The notes beneath the pieces are model-generated. The model saw only the letters and a program-made list of their open reading frames with translations, did no database searches and was not told where the DNA came from. This document shows positions 5,540 to 11,336 of a stretch of 11,957 nt of DNA, in pieces. Made by a program: the position numbers and the translations under genes. Position 1 is the first letter of the stretch. Each line of letters begins with the position of its first letter. The stretch comes from Syntrophomonadaceae bacterium (GTDB taxonomy: Bacteria; Bacillota; Dethiobacteria; PWVN01), in contig SLHK01000001.1 in NCBI GenBank assembly GCA_007136165.1, positions 1-11,957 of the forward strand. The letters are read 5' to 3'.

Positions 5540-7207
5540 GTGGCCCAGACTAAGAAAGGGGACCTGGCGGACGCTATTTCTACCTATGAGAAGGAGTTAA
5601 AGGAACAAAAGAACCCCGAAAGGAAGGAAGCCTTTTACACCGATTCCGGCATTGAAGTGAAGCAGGTGTACTCCCCCCTGGACCTGGAGGCTTTTGATTA
5701 TCTGGAGGACTTGGGCCTTCCGGGAGGCTATCCCTTTACCCGGGGTGTCCGGCCCAACATGTACCGGGGGCGGCTTTTTACCATGCGTCAGTATGCGGGT
5801 TTTGGCAGCGCCCGGGATACCAACAAACGCTTCCGCTACCTGCTGGAGCAGGGGCAGTCGGGTTTAAGCGTGGCTTTCGACCTTCCCACCCAGTTGGGGT
5901 ATGATTCGGACATCCCCCTGGCCCGGGGAGAGACGGGGAAGGTGGGGGTGGCCATAGATTCCCTCCAGGATATGGAAGAGCTTTTTTCCCATATTCCTTT
6001 GGAGCAGGTAAACACCTCCATGACCATCAATGCTCCCGCCGGAATTATTTTGGCCATGTACATAGCCCTGGCGGAGAAACAGGGAGTGCCCGCCAAGAAA
6101 CTTAAAGGGACCATCCAAAACGATATTCTCAAGGAATATGTGGCCCGGGGAACCTACATTTTCCCCCCGGAGGCCTCCATGCGGCTGGTGACGGATATCT
6201 TTGCCTTTTGTGCCGGGGAGACACCTTCCTGGAATACCATCAGCATCAGCGGCTATCACATGCGGGAGGCGGGAGCCACCGCCGTCCAGGAAGTTGCCTT
6301 CACTTTGGCCAACGGCATCGCCTACGTGGAGGCCGCCTCCAGGGCCGGCCTGGCCGTGGACCAGTTTGCCCCCCGGCTGTCTTTTTTCTTCAACGCCCAC
6401 CTGAATTTTTTTGAAGAAGTGGCCAAATTTCGTGCGGCCCGGAAAATATGGGCGAAAATAATGAAGGAACGTTTTGGCGCCCGGGACCCCCGCTCCCAGA
6501 TGCTCCGCTTTCATACCCAGACAGCAGGGTGCAGCCTGACGGCCCAGCAGCCCATGGTCAATATCATCCGGGTAGCCTACCAGGCTTTAAGCGCCTGCCT
6601 GGGAGGCACCCAGTCCCTGCATACCAACTCCTATGATGAAGCCCTGGCCCTTCCCTCGGAGGAAGCGGTCCTAATGGCCTTAAGAACCCAGCAGGTCCTG
6701 GGATATGAACTGGGGGTTACGGATACGGCAGACCCCCTGGGCGGGTCTTACTTTGTGGAAAACTTAACCCGGGAAATAGAGGAAAGGGTTTGGGATTACC
6801 TGGAGAAGGTAGATGCTCTGGGAGGAGCCGTTAAAGCCATCGAGGAAGGGTTTATGCAGAGAGAAATCCATCAGAGCGCTTACCGCTACCAGCAGGAGGT
6901 GGAGGAGGGGCAGAGGACGGTCATCGGAGTCAACAAATATACCGGCCCCTATGAAGAGCCCGGAAACCTCCTTAAAGTGGATCCGGAGGTAGCGGAACTC
7001 CAGGAGCAGAAACTCAGGGAGTTGCGGCAGAGGAGAGACGGGAAGCAGGTGGCGGCAGCCCTGAAAAACCTCCGCAGTGCTGCCAGGGGCGACAAAAACC
7101 TGATGCCTTTTATCCTGGAGGCGGTAAAGTCTTACGCAACCCTGGGAGAAACCTGTGGGGTATTGCGGGAGGTCTTTGGCGAATACCAGCAGCAGGTTAT
7201 CATTTAG
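5540..7207 (+). CDS. methylmalonyl-CoA mutase, catalytic (large) subunit lacking the cobalamin domain
   Basis: This is the adenosylcobalamin-dependent mutase chain that interconverts succinyl-CoA and methylmalonyl-CoA. The 555-residue product covers the TIM-barrel substrate domain only. It starts at GTG 5540 with AAGGAGG at 5527-5533; the longer frame from 5450 lacks family similarity. Key motifs are MRQYAGFGSA with Y85, SVAFDLPTQLGYDSD, GTIQNDILKEY, ARGTYIFPP with R203, and SISGYHMREAGA with H240. Y85 and R203 align with Y89 and R207 of Propionibacterium mutase, which bind the substrate carboxylate. Isobutyryl-CoA mutase has Phe and Gln there, so methylmalonyl-CoA is the better call. The C terminus has no DxHxxG cobalamin-binding domain, so a separate small subunit must exist, and none is in the window. 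The epimerase gene follows 15 bp downstream. Confidence 0.92.
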   Translation: MAQTKKGDLADAISTYEKELKEQKNPERKEAFYTDSGIEVKQVYSPLDLEAFDYLEDLGLPGGYPFTRGVRPNMYRGRLFTMRQYAGFGSARDTNKRFRYLLEQGQSGLSVAFDLPTQLGYDSDIPLARGETGKVGVAIDSLQDMEELFSHIPLEQVNTSMTINAPAGIILAMYIALAEKQGVPAKKLKGTIQNDILKEYVARGTYIFPPEASMRLVTDIFAFCAGETPSWNTISISGYHMREAGATAVQEVAFTLANGIAYVEAASRAGLAVDQFAPRLSFFFNAHLNFFEEVAKFRAARKIWAKIMKERFGARDPRSQMLRFHTQTAGCSLTAQQPMVNIIRVAYQALSACLGGTQSLHTNSYDEALALPSEEAVLMALRTQQVLGYELGVTDTADPLGGSYFVENLTREIEERVWDYLEKVDALGGAVKAIEEGFMQREIHQSAYRYQQEVEEGQRTVIGVNKYTGPYEEPGNLLKVDPEVAELQEQKLRELRQRRDGKQVAAALKNLRSAARGDKNLMPFILEAVKSYATLGETCGVLREVFGEYQQQVII

Positions 7208-7222
7208 GCGGAGGTGAAAGCC

Positions 7223-7627
7223 GTGAAGATTGCCCATATCGGTATTGCCGTAAAGGATTTGGAAAAAGCCCTGACCTTTTACCGGGATGTGCTGGGGCTT
7301 AAAGCCTCAACCCCCCAGGTCCTCAAGGAACAGCAGGTAAAGGTGGCCTTTATGCCCCTGGGGGAAACAAAGCTGGAACTGCTGGAACCTACCCATCCCG
7401 AAAGCCCCGTGGCCAGGTTCCTCGAGGAGAGGGGCGAGGGAATTCATCACCTGGCGGTGGAGGTGGCGGATATCGAGGCAAAACTCAAGGAAATTGAGGC
7501 TTCGGGGGCCCGCCTCATAGATAAAACCCCCCGCCAGGGGGCAGGGGGTGCCAGGATTGCTTTCCTGCATCCGAAATCCGCTTCCGGAGTCCTGCTGGAA
7601 CTGTGCCAGTACCATCAGGCGCCCTAA
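7223..7627 (+). CDS. mce: methylmalonyl-CoA epimerase (VOC/glyoxalase fold)
   Basis: The enzyme converts (S)- and (R)-methylmalonyl-CoA, linking carboxylation or decarboxylation to the mutase. The 134-residue product has the usual length and two VOC half-modules: KIAHIGIAVKDLEKALTFYRDVLG (2-25), and GIHHLAVEVADIEAKL (73-88) followed by SGVLLELCQ (121-129). Likely metal ligands include H5, one of H75/H76, and E126. LELLEP (51-56) is the conserved strand of the first half. I start it at GTG 7223, seven bases after GGAGGTG (7209-7215). GTG 7214, three codons earlier, overlaps that site. It is the second gene of the mutase operon, and its stop lies only 22 bp from the end of the convergent ptb gene. 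Confidence 0.93.
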   Translation: MKIAHIGIAVKDLEKALTFYRDVLGLKASTPQVLKEQQVKVAFMPLGETKLELLEPTHPESPVARFLEERGEGIHHLAVEVADIEAKLKEIEASGARLIDKTPRQGAGGARIAFLHPKSASGVLLELCQYHQAP

Positions 7628-7649
7628 TTTTCCTGGTTAAGTCACTAAG

Positions 7650-8573
7650 TCAAGGCCCGGCACCAGACTCGGCGCCAACCATGTAGTAGGCGGCCAGGGC
7701 AATGGAGGCCAGTTTTCCGTACGCCGGTTCGTTGCGGGAGGTCAGGATGACGGGTTTTGCCGCGCCCAGGATAAGCCCGGCCATTTTCCCCCCGGCAAAA
7801 TAGATGATGGCTTTCCCCAGCAGGTTCCCCGCTTCAATGTTGGGCACCATGAGCAGGTCCGCCTTGCCTGCCATGGGGCTGTCAATACCCTTATGCAGGG
7901 CCGCCTCTTCGTTGATGGCCACATCCAGGGCAATGGGGCCGTCCACCAGGGCCCCCTCAATCCGGCCATCTTGAGCCTCCATTTTTAGCTGGTGGGCGTC
8001 CACGGTGGACACCACTTTGGGATTTACTTTTTCGTTGGCTGTAAGTACCGCTACCCGGGGTTTATCCATGCCGATGGTGTGGAAAAAATCCAGGGCATTC
8101 TCCAGGATGCCCCGCTTTTGCTCCAGGTCGGGACTGACATTAAGGCCGCCGTCCGTCATGTAAATCAACCGGTAGTAACCGGGAATTTCGTAGACGGCCA
8201 GGTGGCTTAAAAGCCTGCCGGTGCGCATCCCTCCCTCGGGGCTTAAGACGGCTTTGATAAAATCTGCGCTGTTCACCATGCCCTTCATCAGGATGTCGGC
8301 CCGGCCCGCCGCCACCTCTGCCACGGCCCGGCGGGTGGCTTCCAGGGGGTCCCTGACATCGATGACTTCAATGCCTTTAAGATTAAGGCCCGCTGTCATG
8401 GCCAGGCGCCAGATTCTTTCTTCATGGCCCACCAGAAGAATATCCACAAAATCCTCTTTCCTGGCTTCCCGGACCGCCTGCAGGACCATGTCTTCCGCCG
8501 CCGAGGCTATGCACAGGCGGCGTTTTTTGTGTTTTTTCAGCTCCGTAAATACCTGCCGGTAATTCTCGAACAT
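7650..8573 (-). CDS. ptb: phosphate butyryltransferase (phosphotransbutyrylase)
   Basis: It catalyses reversible exchange of CoA and phosphate on butyryl-CoA or branched short acyl-CoA, giving acyl-phosphate. The 307-residue product has the length and motifs of the Ptb branch of the phosphate acetyl/butyryltransferase family: LMKGMVNSADFIKAVL (95-110), MTDGGLNVSPDL (139-150), DGPIALDVAI (211-220), VPNIEAGNLLGKAI (243-256) and PVILTSR (274-280). The start is ATG 8573 with AAAGGAGGT at 8581-8589. It is the second gene of a buk-ptb operon, 56 bp after buk. Substrate range (butyrate, isobutyrate or isovalerate) cannot be set from sequence. The nearby mutase and 2-oxoacid oxidoreductase make branched-chain acyl-CoA plausible. 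Confidence 0.93.
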   Translation of the reverse strand: MFENYRQVFTELKKHKKRRLCIASAAEDMVLQAVREARKEDFVDILLVGHEERIWRLAMTAGLNLKGIEVIDVRDPLEATRRAVAEVAAGRADILMKGMVNSADFIKAVLSPEGGMRTGRLLSHLAVYEIPGYYRLIYMTDGGLNVSPDLEQKRGILENALDFFHTIGMDKPRVAVLTANEKVNPKVVSTVDAHQLKMEAQDGRIEGALVDGPIALDVAINEEAALHKGIDSPMAGKADLLMVPNIEAGNLLGKAIIYFAGGKMAGLILGAAKPVILTSRNEPAYGKLASIALAAYYMVGAESGAGP

Positions 8574-8629
8574 TCCCTTGACCTCCTTTAGGAATATCTC
8601 CCGGGGCCGGAGAGGTTGGATTAATGAGG

Positions 8630-9694
8630 TTATTTATAATCCCGGACTTCTTCTTTGCCCTGCAGGGCCCGCAGTGCCCCTTGAGCCAGGGCCTCCAGTT
8701 CTTCTTCCCCGGGGAGGATGGTAACGGGGGCTATAAAGGAAATCTGTTCCGCCAGGGGACCGGTGATCAAGGCCGAGTGGGCCAGCCCGCCCGTTATTAC
8801 CACCCCGTGGACTTCTCCCCCCAGGGCAGCCGCCATGGCGCCAATTTCCTTGGCAATCTGGTAAACCATGGCCTCCACCACCCGGCGGGCTTCCATGTCC
8901 CCCGCCGCCACCTTGCTCTCTACCCGGCGAAAGTCTTTGGTTTCCAGATAGGAAAAAATCCCCCCCCCGCTGGTCACCAGGGACACGGCTTCCTCCCGGG
9001 CGTACCGGCGGCTGAAGCACAGGTCAATCAGGGCCAGGGCGGGAAGGGTGCCGCAGCGCTCCAGGGAAAAGGGCCCCTCATTATTGGCATTGTTTACGTC
9101 AATCATACGGCCCCGGCGGTGGGCAGATACGGAGATGCCGCTTCCCAGGTGGGCCACCACCAGGTTTACCTGGTCATATTCTTTGCCCAGGGATGCAGCT
9201 GTTCGCCGGGCCACCGCCCTGGTGTTCAGGGCGTGGGACATGCTGAGGCGAGGGATTCCCTTCAGGCCGGAATAGCGGGCCACCTCTGCAAATTCGTCCA
9301 CCGTCACCGGATCCACCGTAAAGGCGGGAATCCCCAGCTTCTCCGCCAGGGGCAGGGCCAAAAGGGCTCCCAGGTTGGAAGCGTGACTGCCGTAGCGGCC
9401 TTCTTCCAGGTCAGCCGCCATGGCTTTATTTACCCGGTACACGCCGCCCGCCAGAGGTTTTAAAAGGCCGCCCCGGACCACCAGGGCCGAGAGGTCCTCC
9501 GGGGAAACCCCCTTCTTCTCCAGGGTTTCAAGAAGCAGGCGGAGCCGGCAGCCGGCCTGGTCCGGAACCTTTGGGTACTTCTGCAGTTCCCGGTGGCTGT
9601 GTTCCATAGTATGCTTCCACAGGCAATCTTCATCCCGAAAAAGGGCAATCTTCGTCGATGTGGAGCCGGGATTTACGGCCAGGATGGTAAACAT
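8630..9694 (-). CDS. buk: butyrate kinase
   Basis: The enzyme uses acyl-phosphate and ADP to make ATP and butyrate or a branched short-chain acid. The 354-residue product is an ASKHA-fold acetate/butyrate kinase. Motifs are NPGSTSTK (8-15), RGGLLKPL (74-81), SHALNTRAVAR (153-163), AHLGSGISV (181-189), GPFSLERCGTLP (207-218), VITGGLAHS (299-307) and PGEEELEALAQG (328-339). I choose ATG 9694 because GGGAGG (9702-9707) is seven bases upstream; in-frame ATGs at 9700 and 9709 are too close to or ahead of that site. It lies before ptb on the same strand, the reverse of the usual ptb-buk order in Clostridium. Codons 243-245 are a run GGG GGG GGG giving nine consecutive G on the coding strand. Confidence 0.94.
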   Translation of the reverse strand: MFTILAVNPGSTSTKIALFRDEDCLWKHTMEHSHRELQKYPKVPDQAGCRLRLLLETLEKKGVSPEDLSALVVRGGLLKPLAGGVYRVNKAMAADLEEGRYGSHASNLGALLALPLAEKLGIPAFTVDPVTVDEFAEVARYSGLKGIPRLSMSHALNTRAVARRTAASLGKEYDQVNLVVAHLGSGISVSAHRRGRMIDVNNANNEGPFSLERCGTLPALALIDLCFSRRYAREEAVSLVTSGGGIFSYLETKDFRRVESKVAAGDMEARRVVEAMVYQIAKEIGAMAAALGGEVHGVVITGGLAHSALITGPLAEQISFIAPVTILPGEEELEALAQGALRALQGKEEVRDYK

Positions 9695-9752
9695 AAGCAT
9701 CCCTCCCATACTTATTTATTCTGCCAGGCTCTTAAACAATCCTCTATTCGGC

Positions 9753-9783
9753 AAATAAAAAACCCCCGCGGGGGCGGGGGTTT
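9753..9783 (-). terminator. intrinsic terminator of the coat-protein operon
   Basis: A 10-bp stem, AAACCCCCGC (9760-9769) with GCGGGGGTTT (9774-9783), has a GGGG loop. Read on the minus strand it is followed by TTTTTTATTT (9753-9762). It lies directly after the stop of the minus-strand coat gene and insulates it from buk. Confidence 0.9.
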
Positions 9784-9793
9784 ACACCGTCTC

Positions 9794-10036
9794 CTAGCTC
9801 AACTGGCTCTTGTACTGCTGCATAGAGGTCTGGTCTGCCTGCTGGGCGGGTTGGTAGAACCCCTTTTGGGTTGCTTTTTGTGCCAACTGAAACTGAAACT
9901 GCTCATCGGAGTTCCTGATCTGCTGCAGGGTCTGCCGCAGCTGGGGATTGGAGCATTGAGCGATGGCGTTGGCGTAACCCACCAGGCTGCCGTTGATCAT
10001 GGAAATAACATCGTTGACCATATCTTTTTCTTGCAT
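9794..10036 (-). CDS. spore coat protein, CotF-like (Coat_F family)
   Basis: The 80-residue, Gln-rich helical protein matches the small CotF-like coat proteins of spore-forming Clostridia. The diagnostic stretches are EKDMVNDVISMINGSLVGYA (3-22) and CSNPQLRQTLQQIRNSDEQF (28-47), with a GFYQPA motif near the C terminus. Such proteins are made in the mother cell and deposited on the spore surface. ATG 10036 has AGGAGG at 10042-10047. It is 13 bp downstream of a second small coat-like gene and is followed by a strong terminator, so the two form an operon. It is much shorter than Bacillus CotF (about 160 residues), consistent with one Coat_F unit. I did not find a convincing mother-cell promoter upstream. 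Confidence 0.85.
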   Translation of the reverse strand: MQEKDMVNDVISMINGSLVGYANAIAQCSNPQLRQTLQQIRNSDEQFQFQLAQKATQKGFYQPAQQADQTSMQQYKSQLS

Positions 10037-10049
10037 GTTAGCCTCCTAT

Positions 10050-10235
10050 CTATCCTAAAAAGGATAATAATTTTTGTTTGGTCTGCCTTGCGCTGTTGGC
10101 CGACTGCTGAAACATCTGCTTGAATTCCGGATCGCTGCACTGCTGGGAATAAGTCTCCAGCTTTTGGGCTCCCGTTTCGTGACTGCCGATGAGGTGCCGT
10201 AAGTTCTCCAGTTCCTGTTGATTGAGCTGAGCCAT
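10050..10235 (-). CDS. small CotF-like spore coat protein partner
   Basis: The 61-residue protein begins AQLNQQELENLRHLIGSHET and ends MFQQSANSARQTKQKLLSFL, a pattern seen in short coat-associated helical proteins paired with CotF-like genes in Clostridia. It is Gln-rich, has no membrane segment or signal peptide, and carries a single cysteine (C33). ATG 10235 has AAAGGAG at 10243-10249, seven bases upstream. It is first in a two-gene operon with the 80-residue coat protein. The two may be halves of a Coat_F-type helical bundle encoded separately; that is inference. Confidence 0.75.
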   Translation of the reverse strand: MAQLNQQELENLRHLIGSHETGAQKLETYSQQCSDPEFKQMFQQSANSARQTKQKLLSFLG

Positions 10236-10295
10236 TGTAAAACTCCTTTCTCAATATTTTTTTTAGTTTGTCTCCGGGAAAAAAAATTATTCTTG

Positions 10296-10318
10296 CTTTG
10301 CCCGAGGGTAGGGCGAAG
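10296..10318 (-). terminator. terminator-like hairpin after the 49-residue Cys-rich gene
   Basis: CTTTGCCC (10296-10303) pairs with GGGCGAAG (10311-10318) in an 8-bp stem with one G-U pair and a 7-nt loop. On the minus strand a run of eight T begins about nine bases after the stem. It lies just past the stop at 10327. The spacer before the T run makes it weaker than a standard terminator. Confidence 0.4.
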
Positions 10319-10326
10319 TTTCGGCG

Positions 10327-10476
10327 TCAGCCGGTAAACCTTTCTCTTTCAATTTCCATAATATCTTTCAGGCACTCCGCGCCGTGAGGGCTTGTAACGG
10401 CCAAAGCCCGGCTGAGGGTGCATTTTTCCGCCTGCCTGTACATGCAGTCACAATTTTCACAGGTTTCCTCTGCCAC
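10327..10476 (-). CDS. 49-residue Cys-rich small protein, unknown function
   Basis: The GTG-initiated reading frame encodes 49 residues starting MAEETCENCDCMYRQAEKCT and ending IERERFTG. Five cysteines (C6, C9, C11, C19, C35), four of them in the first 20 residues in a CxxCxC-x7-C arrangement, suggest a zinc- or cluster-binding knuckle. The C-terminal 15 residues form a charged helix. Support for it being real: AAGGAG at 10486-10491 lies nine bases before GTG 10476, a terminator-like hairpin follows the stop, and it fills an otherwise empty gap. It is transcribed toward the coat genes and divergently from yaaL, so a sporulation role is possible but only by neighbourhood. I do not recognise the family. 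Confidence 0.6.
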   Translation of the reverse strand: MAEETCENCDCMYRQAEKCTLSRALAVTSPHGAECLKDIMEIERERFTG

Positions 10477-10561
10477 AGTTCCATACTCCTTCCTGGTGTA
10501 TTTTAATGTCCGGGAAATCCCTCTTTATTTACAGCACTATTTTATGTATTACACGCCTGAC

Positions 10562-10586
10562 CCGGGAATATACATATTAATCCCGG
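10562..10586. repeat. inverted repeat in the divergent intergenic region
   Basis: CCGGGA (10562-10567) and TCCCGG (10581-10586) flank an AT-rich 13-nt centre. It lies between the divergent 49-residue gene and yaaL, just upstream of the sigma-E-like promoter, and could be an operator. No regulator can be assigned. Confidence 0.3.
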
Positions 10587-10596
10587 CATCAGATAA

Positions 10597-10625
10597 TAAT
10601 ATTTTTATTGCATTCGGCATACATA
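10597..10625 (+). promoter_or_regulatory. candidate sigma-E sporulation promoter of yaaL-bofA
   Basis: TAATATT (10597-10603), 14 nt, then CATACATA (10618-10625). This fits the mother-cell sigma-E form (an ATATT-type -35, 14-15 nt spacer, CATACA-type -10), with a mismatch at the last -10 base. The predicted start is near 10632, about 22 nt before ATG 10654. Control by sigma-E fits BofA acting in the mother cell. Confidence 0.5.
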
Positions 10626-10653
10626 TGAGTAAAGACGGGGGGGGTGGACACGC

Positions 10654-10968
10654 ATGGCCGGGTGGCGGAACAAAATGCAGGGTATTATGGATAGGGTGGA
10701 CGGCATGCTTACAGAGGATGACATGGGCGACAGCATGGAAGTGGAGGAAGAGGACCTGGTGAAGCAGGCAGTAGAAAATGCCCGCAGGGAACTCCTGGCG
10801 GCCCGCAGCTATTTTGATAATGTGTCGGAACCGGATATGGTTGACCATGCCATCTATTCCCTGCAGGCGGCCGAGAAAAAGTATACATATCTTTTAAAGT
10901 ATGCCCGGGAAAAAGGGTACCGGCAGCAGTACCTCTGGGGAGAAATGATTAATAAGGAGGAAGACTAA
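10654..10968 (+). CDS. yaaL: YaaL-like DUF2508 family protein
   Basis: The 104-residue soluble protein has the DUF2508 signature: ENARRELLAARSYFDNV (41-57), then PDMVDHAIYSLQAAEKKYTYLLK (60-82). It is predicted to be almost wholly helical. Function is unknown; in Firmicutes it is regularly encoded just before bofA. ATG 10654 follows a G-rich ribosome binding site (GGGGTGG, 10641-10647) that is part of a run of eight G. An out-of-frame ATG at 10625 is not used. The stop codon directly abuts the bofA ATG, so the two are translated together. The N-terminal 30 residues are more acidic and less conserved in character. Confidence 0.88.
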   Translation: MAGWRNKMQGIMDRVDGMLTEDDMGDSMEVEEEDLVKQAVENARRELLAARSYFDNVSEPDMVDHAIYSLQAAEKKYTYLLKYAREKGYRQQYLWGEMINKEED

Positions 10969-11241
10969 ATGTTTGATATGGACTTAAACATTATTTTGGC
11001 TTTTGTTTTTGGTTTGATGGTGCTTTACCTCTTGGCCCGTATTCTGGTCTATCCCATGCGGGTGCTGACTAAAGCAGTGGGTAACTCCCTGGTGGGGGCG
11101 GTGCTCCTCATCATCTTCAACCTGGTGGGGGGTTTGATGGGCTTGAGTGTGTCCGTAAATGTGGTTTCTGCCCTGGTGGTGGGCTTTCTGGGGGTCCCCG
11201 GCCTCCTGACTCTCCTCATCATACAGGGCATCCTCTCCTGA
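10969..11241 (+). CDS. bofA: BofA family pro-sigma-K processing inhibitor
   Basis: The 90-residue membrane protein is almost all hydrophobic, with a segment at about 8-28, a polar interruption (YPMRVLTKAVGNS, 28-40), and hydrophobic stretches at about 41-60 and 66-89. The Asn-containing stretch NSLVGAVLLIIFNLVGG (39-55) and the C-terminal VPGLLTLLIIQGIL are typical of BofA. In Bacillus it holds the SpoIVFB protease inactive in the outer forespore membrane until a forespore signal arrives, delaying pro-sigma-K cleavage. ATG 10969 follows the yaaL stop with no gap, and AAGGAGG is at 10954-10960. A terminator overlaps its stop. Its presence implies sigma-K checkpoint control, although no spoIVF gene is visible here. 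Confidence 0.92.
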   Translation: MFDMDLNIILAFVFGLMVLYLLARILVYPMRVLTKAVGNSLVGAVLLIIFNLVGGLMGLSVSVNVVSALVVGFLGVPGLLTLLIIQGILS

Positions 11242-11264
11242 GCCCGGCGTGCCGGGTTTTTTTT
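11241..11264 (+). terminator. intrinsic terminator of yaaL-bofA
   Basis: CCCGG (11243-11247), a CGTG loop, and CCGGG (11252-11256) are followed by eight T (11257-11264). The stem can be extended by A-T and G-U pairs at its base. It begins at the bofA stop codon and separates bofA from the oxidoreductase gene. Confidence 0.85.
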
Positions 11265-11278
11265 ATGGGCTTAAAAAG

Positions 11279-11310
11279 AGGCCCCTTGGGGAAAATATAC
11301 CCGGGGGCCT
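11279..11310 (+). promoter_or_regulatory. leader stem ahead of the oxidoreductase gene
   Basis: AGGCCCC (11279-11285) and GGGGCCT (11304-11310) can form a 7-bp stem with an 18-nt loop, 13 bases before the GGAGGAGG ribosome binding site. No T run follows on the + strand, so it is not a terminator for that strand. I could not find a convincing promoter between the bofA terminator and this gene. Confidence 0.3.
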
Positions 11311-11336
11311 TAAAACTTCTCGGGAGGAGGCATGAC

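Noticed and set aside
5540..7207. Isobutyryl-CoA mutase large subunit (suggested by the nearby butyrate genes)
   Set aside because: The specificity positions are Tyr (RQYAG) and Arg (ARGTY), as in methylmalonyl-CoA mutase; the isobutyryl enzyme has Phe and Gln.
8624..9463. 279-residue + strand frame opposite buk
   Set aside because: Antisense shadow of a well-conserved kinase gene in high-GC DNA; composition is Gly/His/Gln-rich with no recognisable domain.
10538..10546. Sigma-K -10 element (CATAAAATA, minus strand) for the 49-residue Cys-rich gene
   Set aside because: The -10 matches CATAnnnTA exactly, but no AC-containing -35 lies at the right spacing, so it is not called as a promoter.
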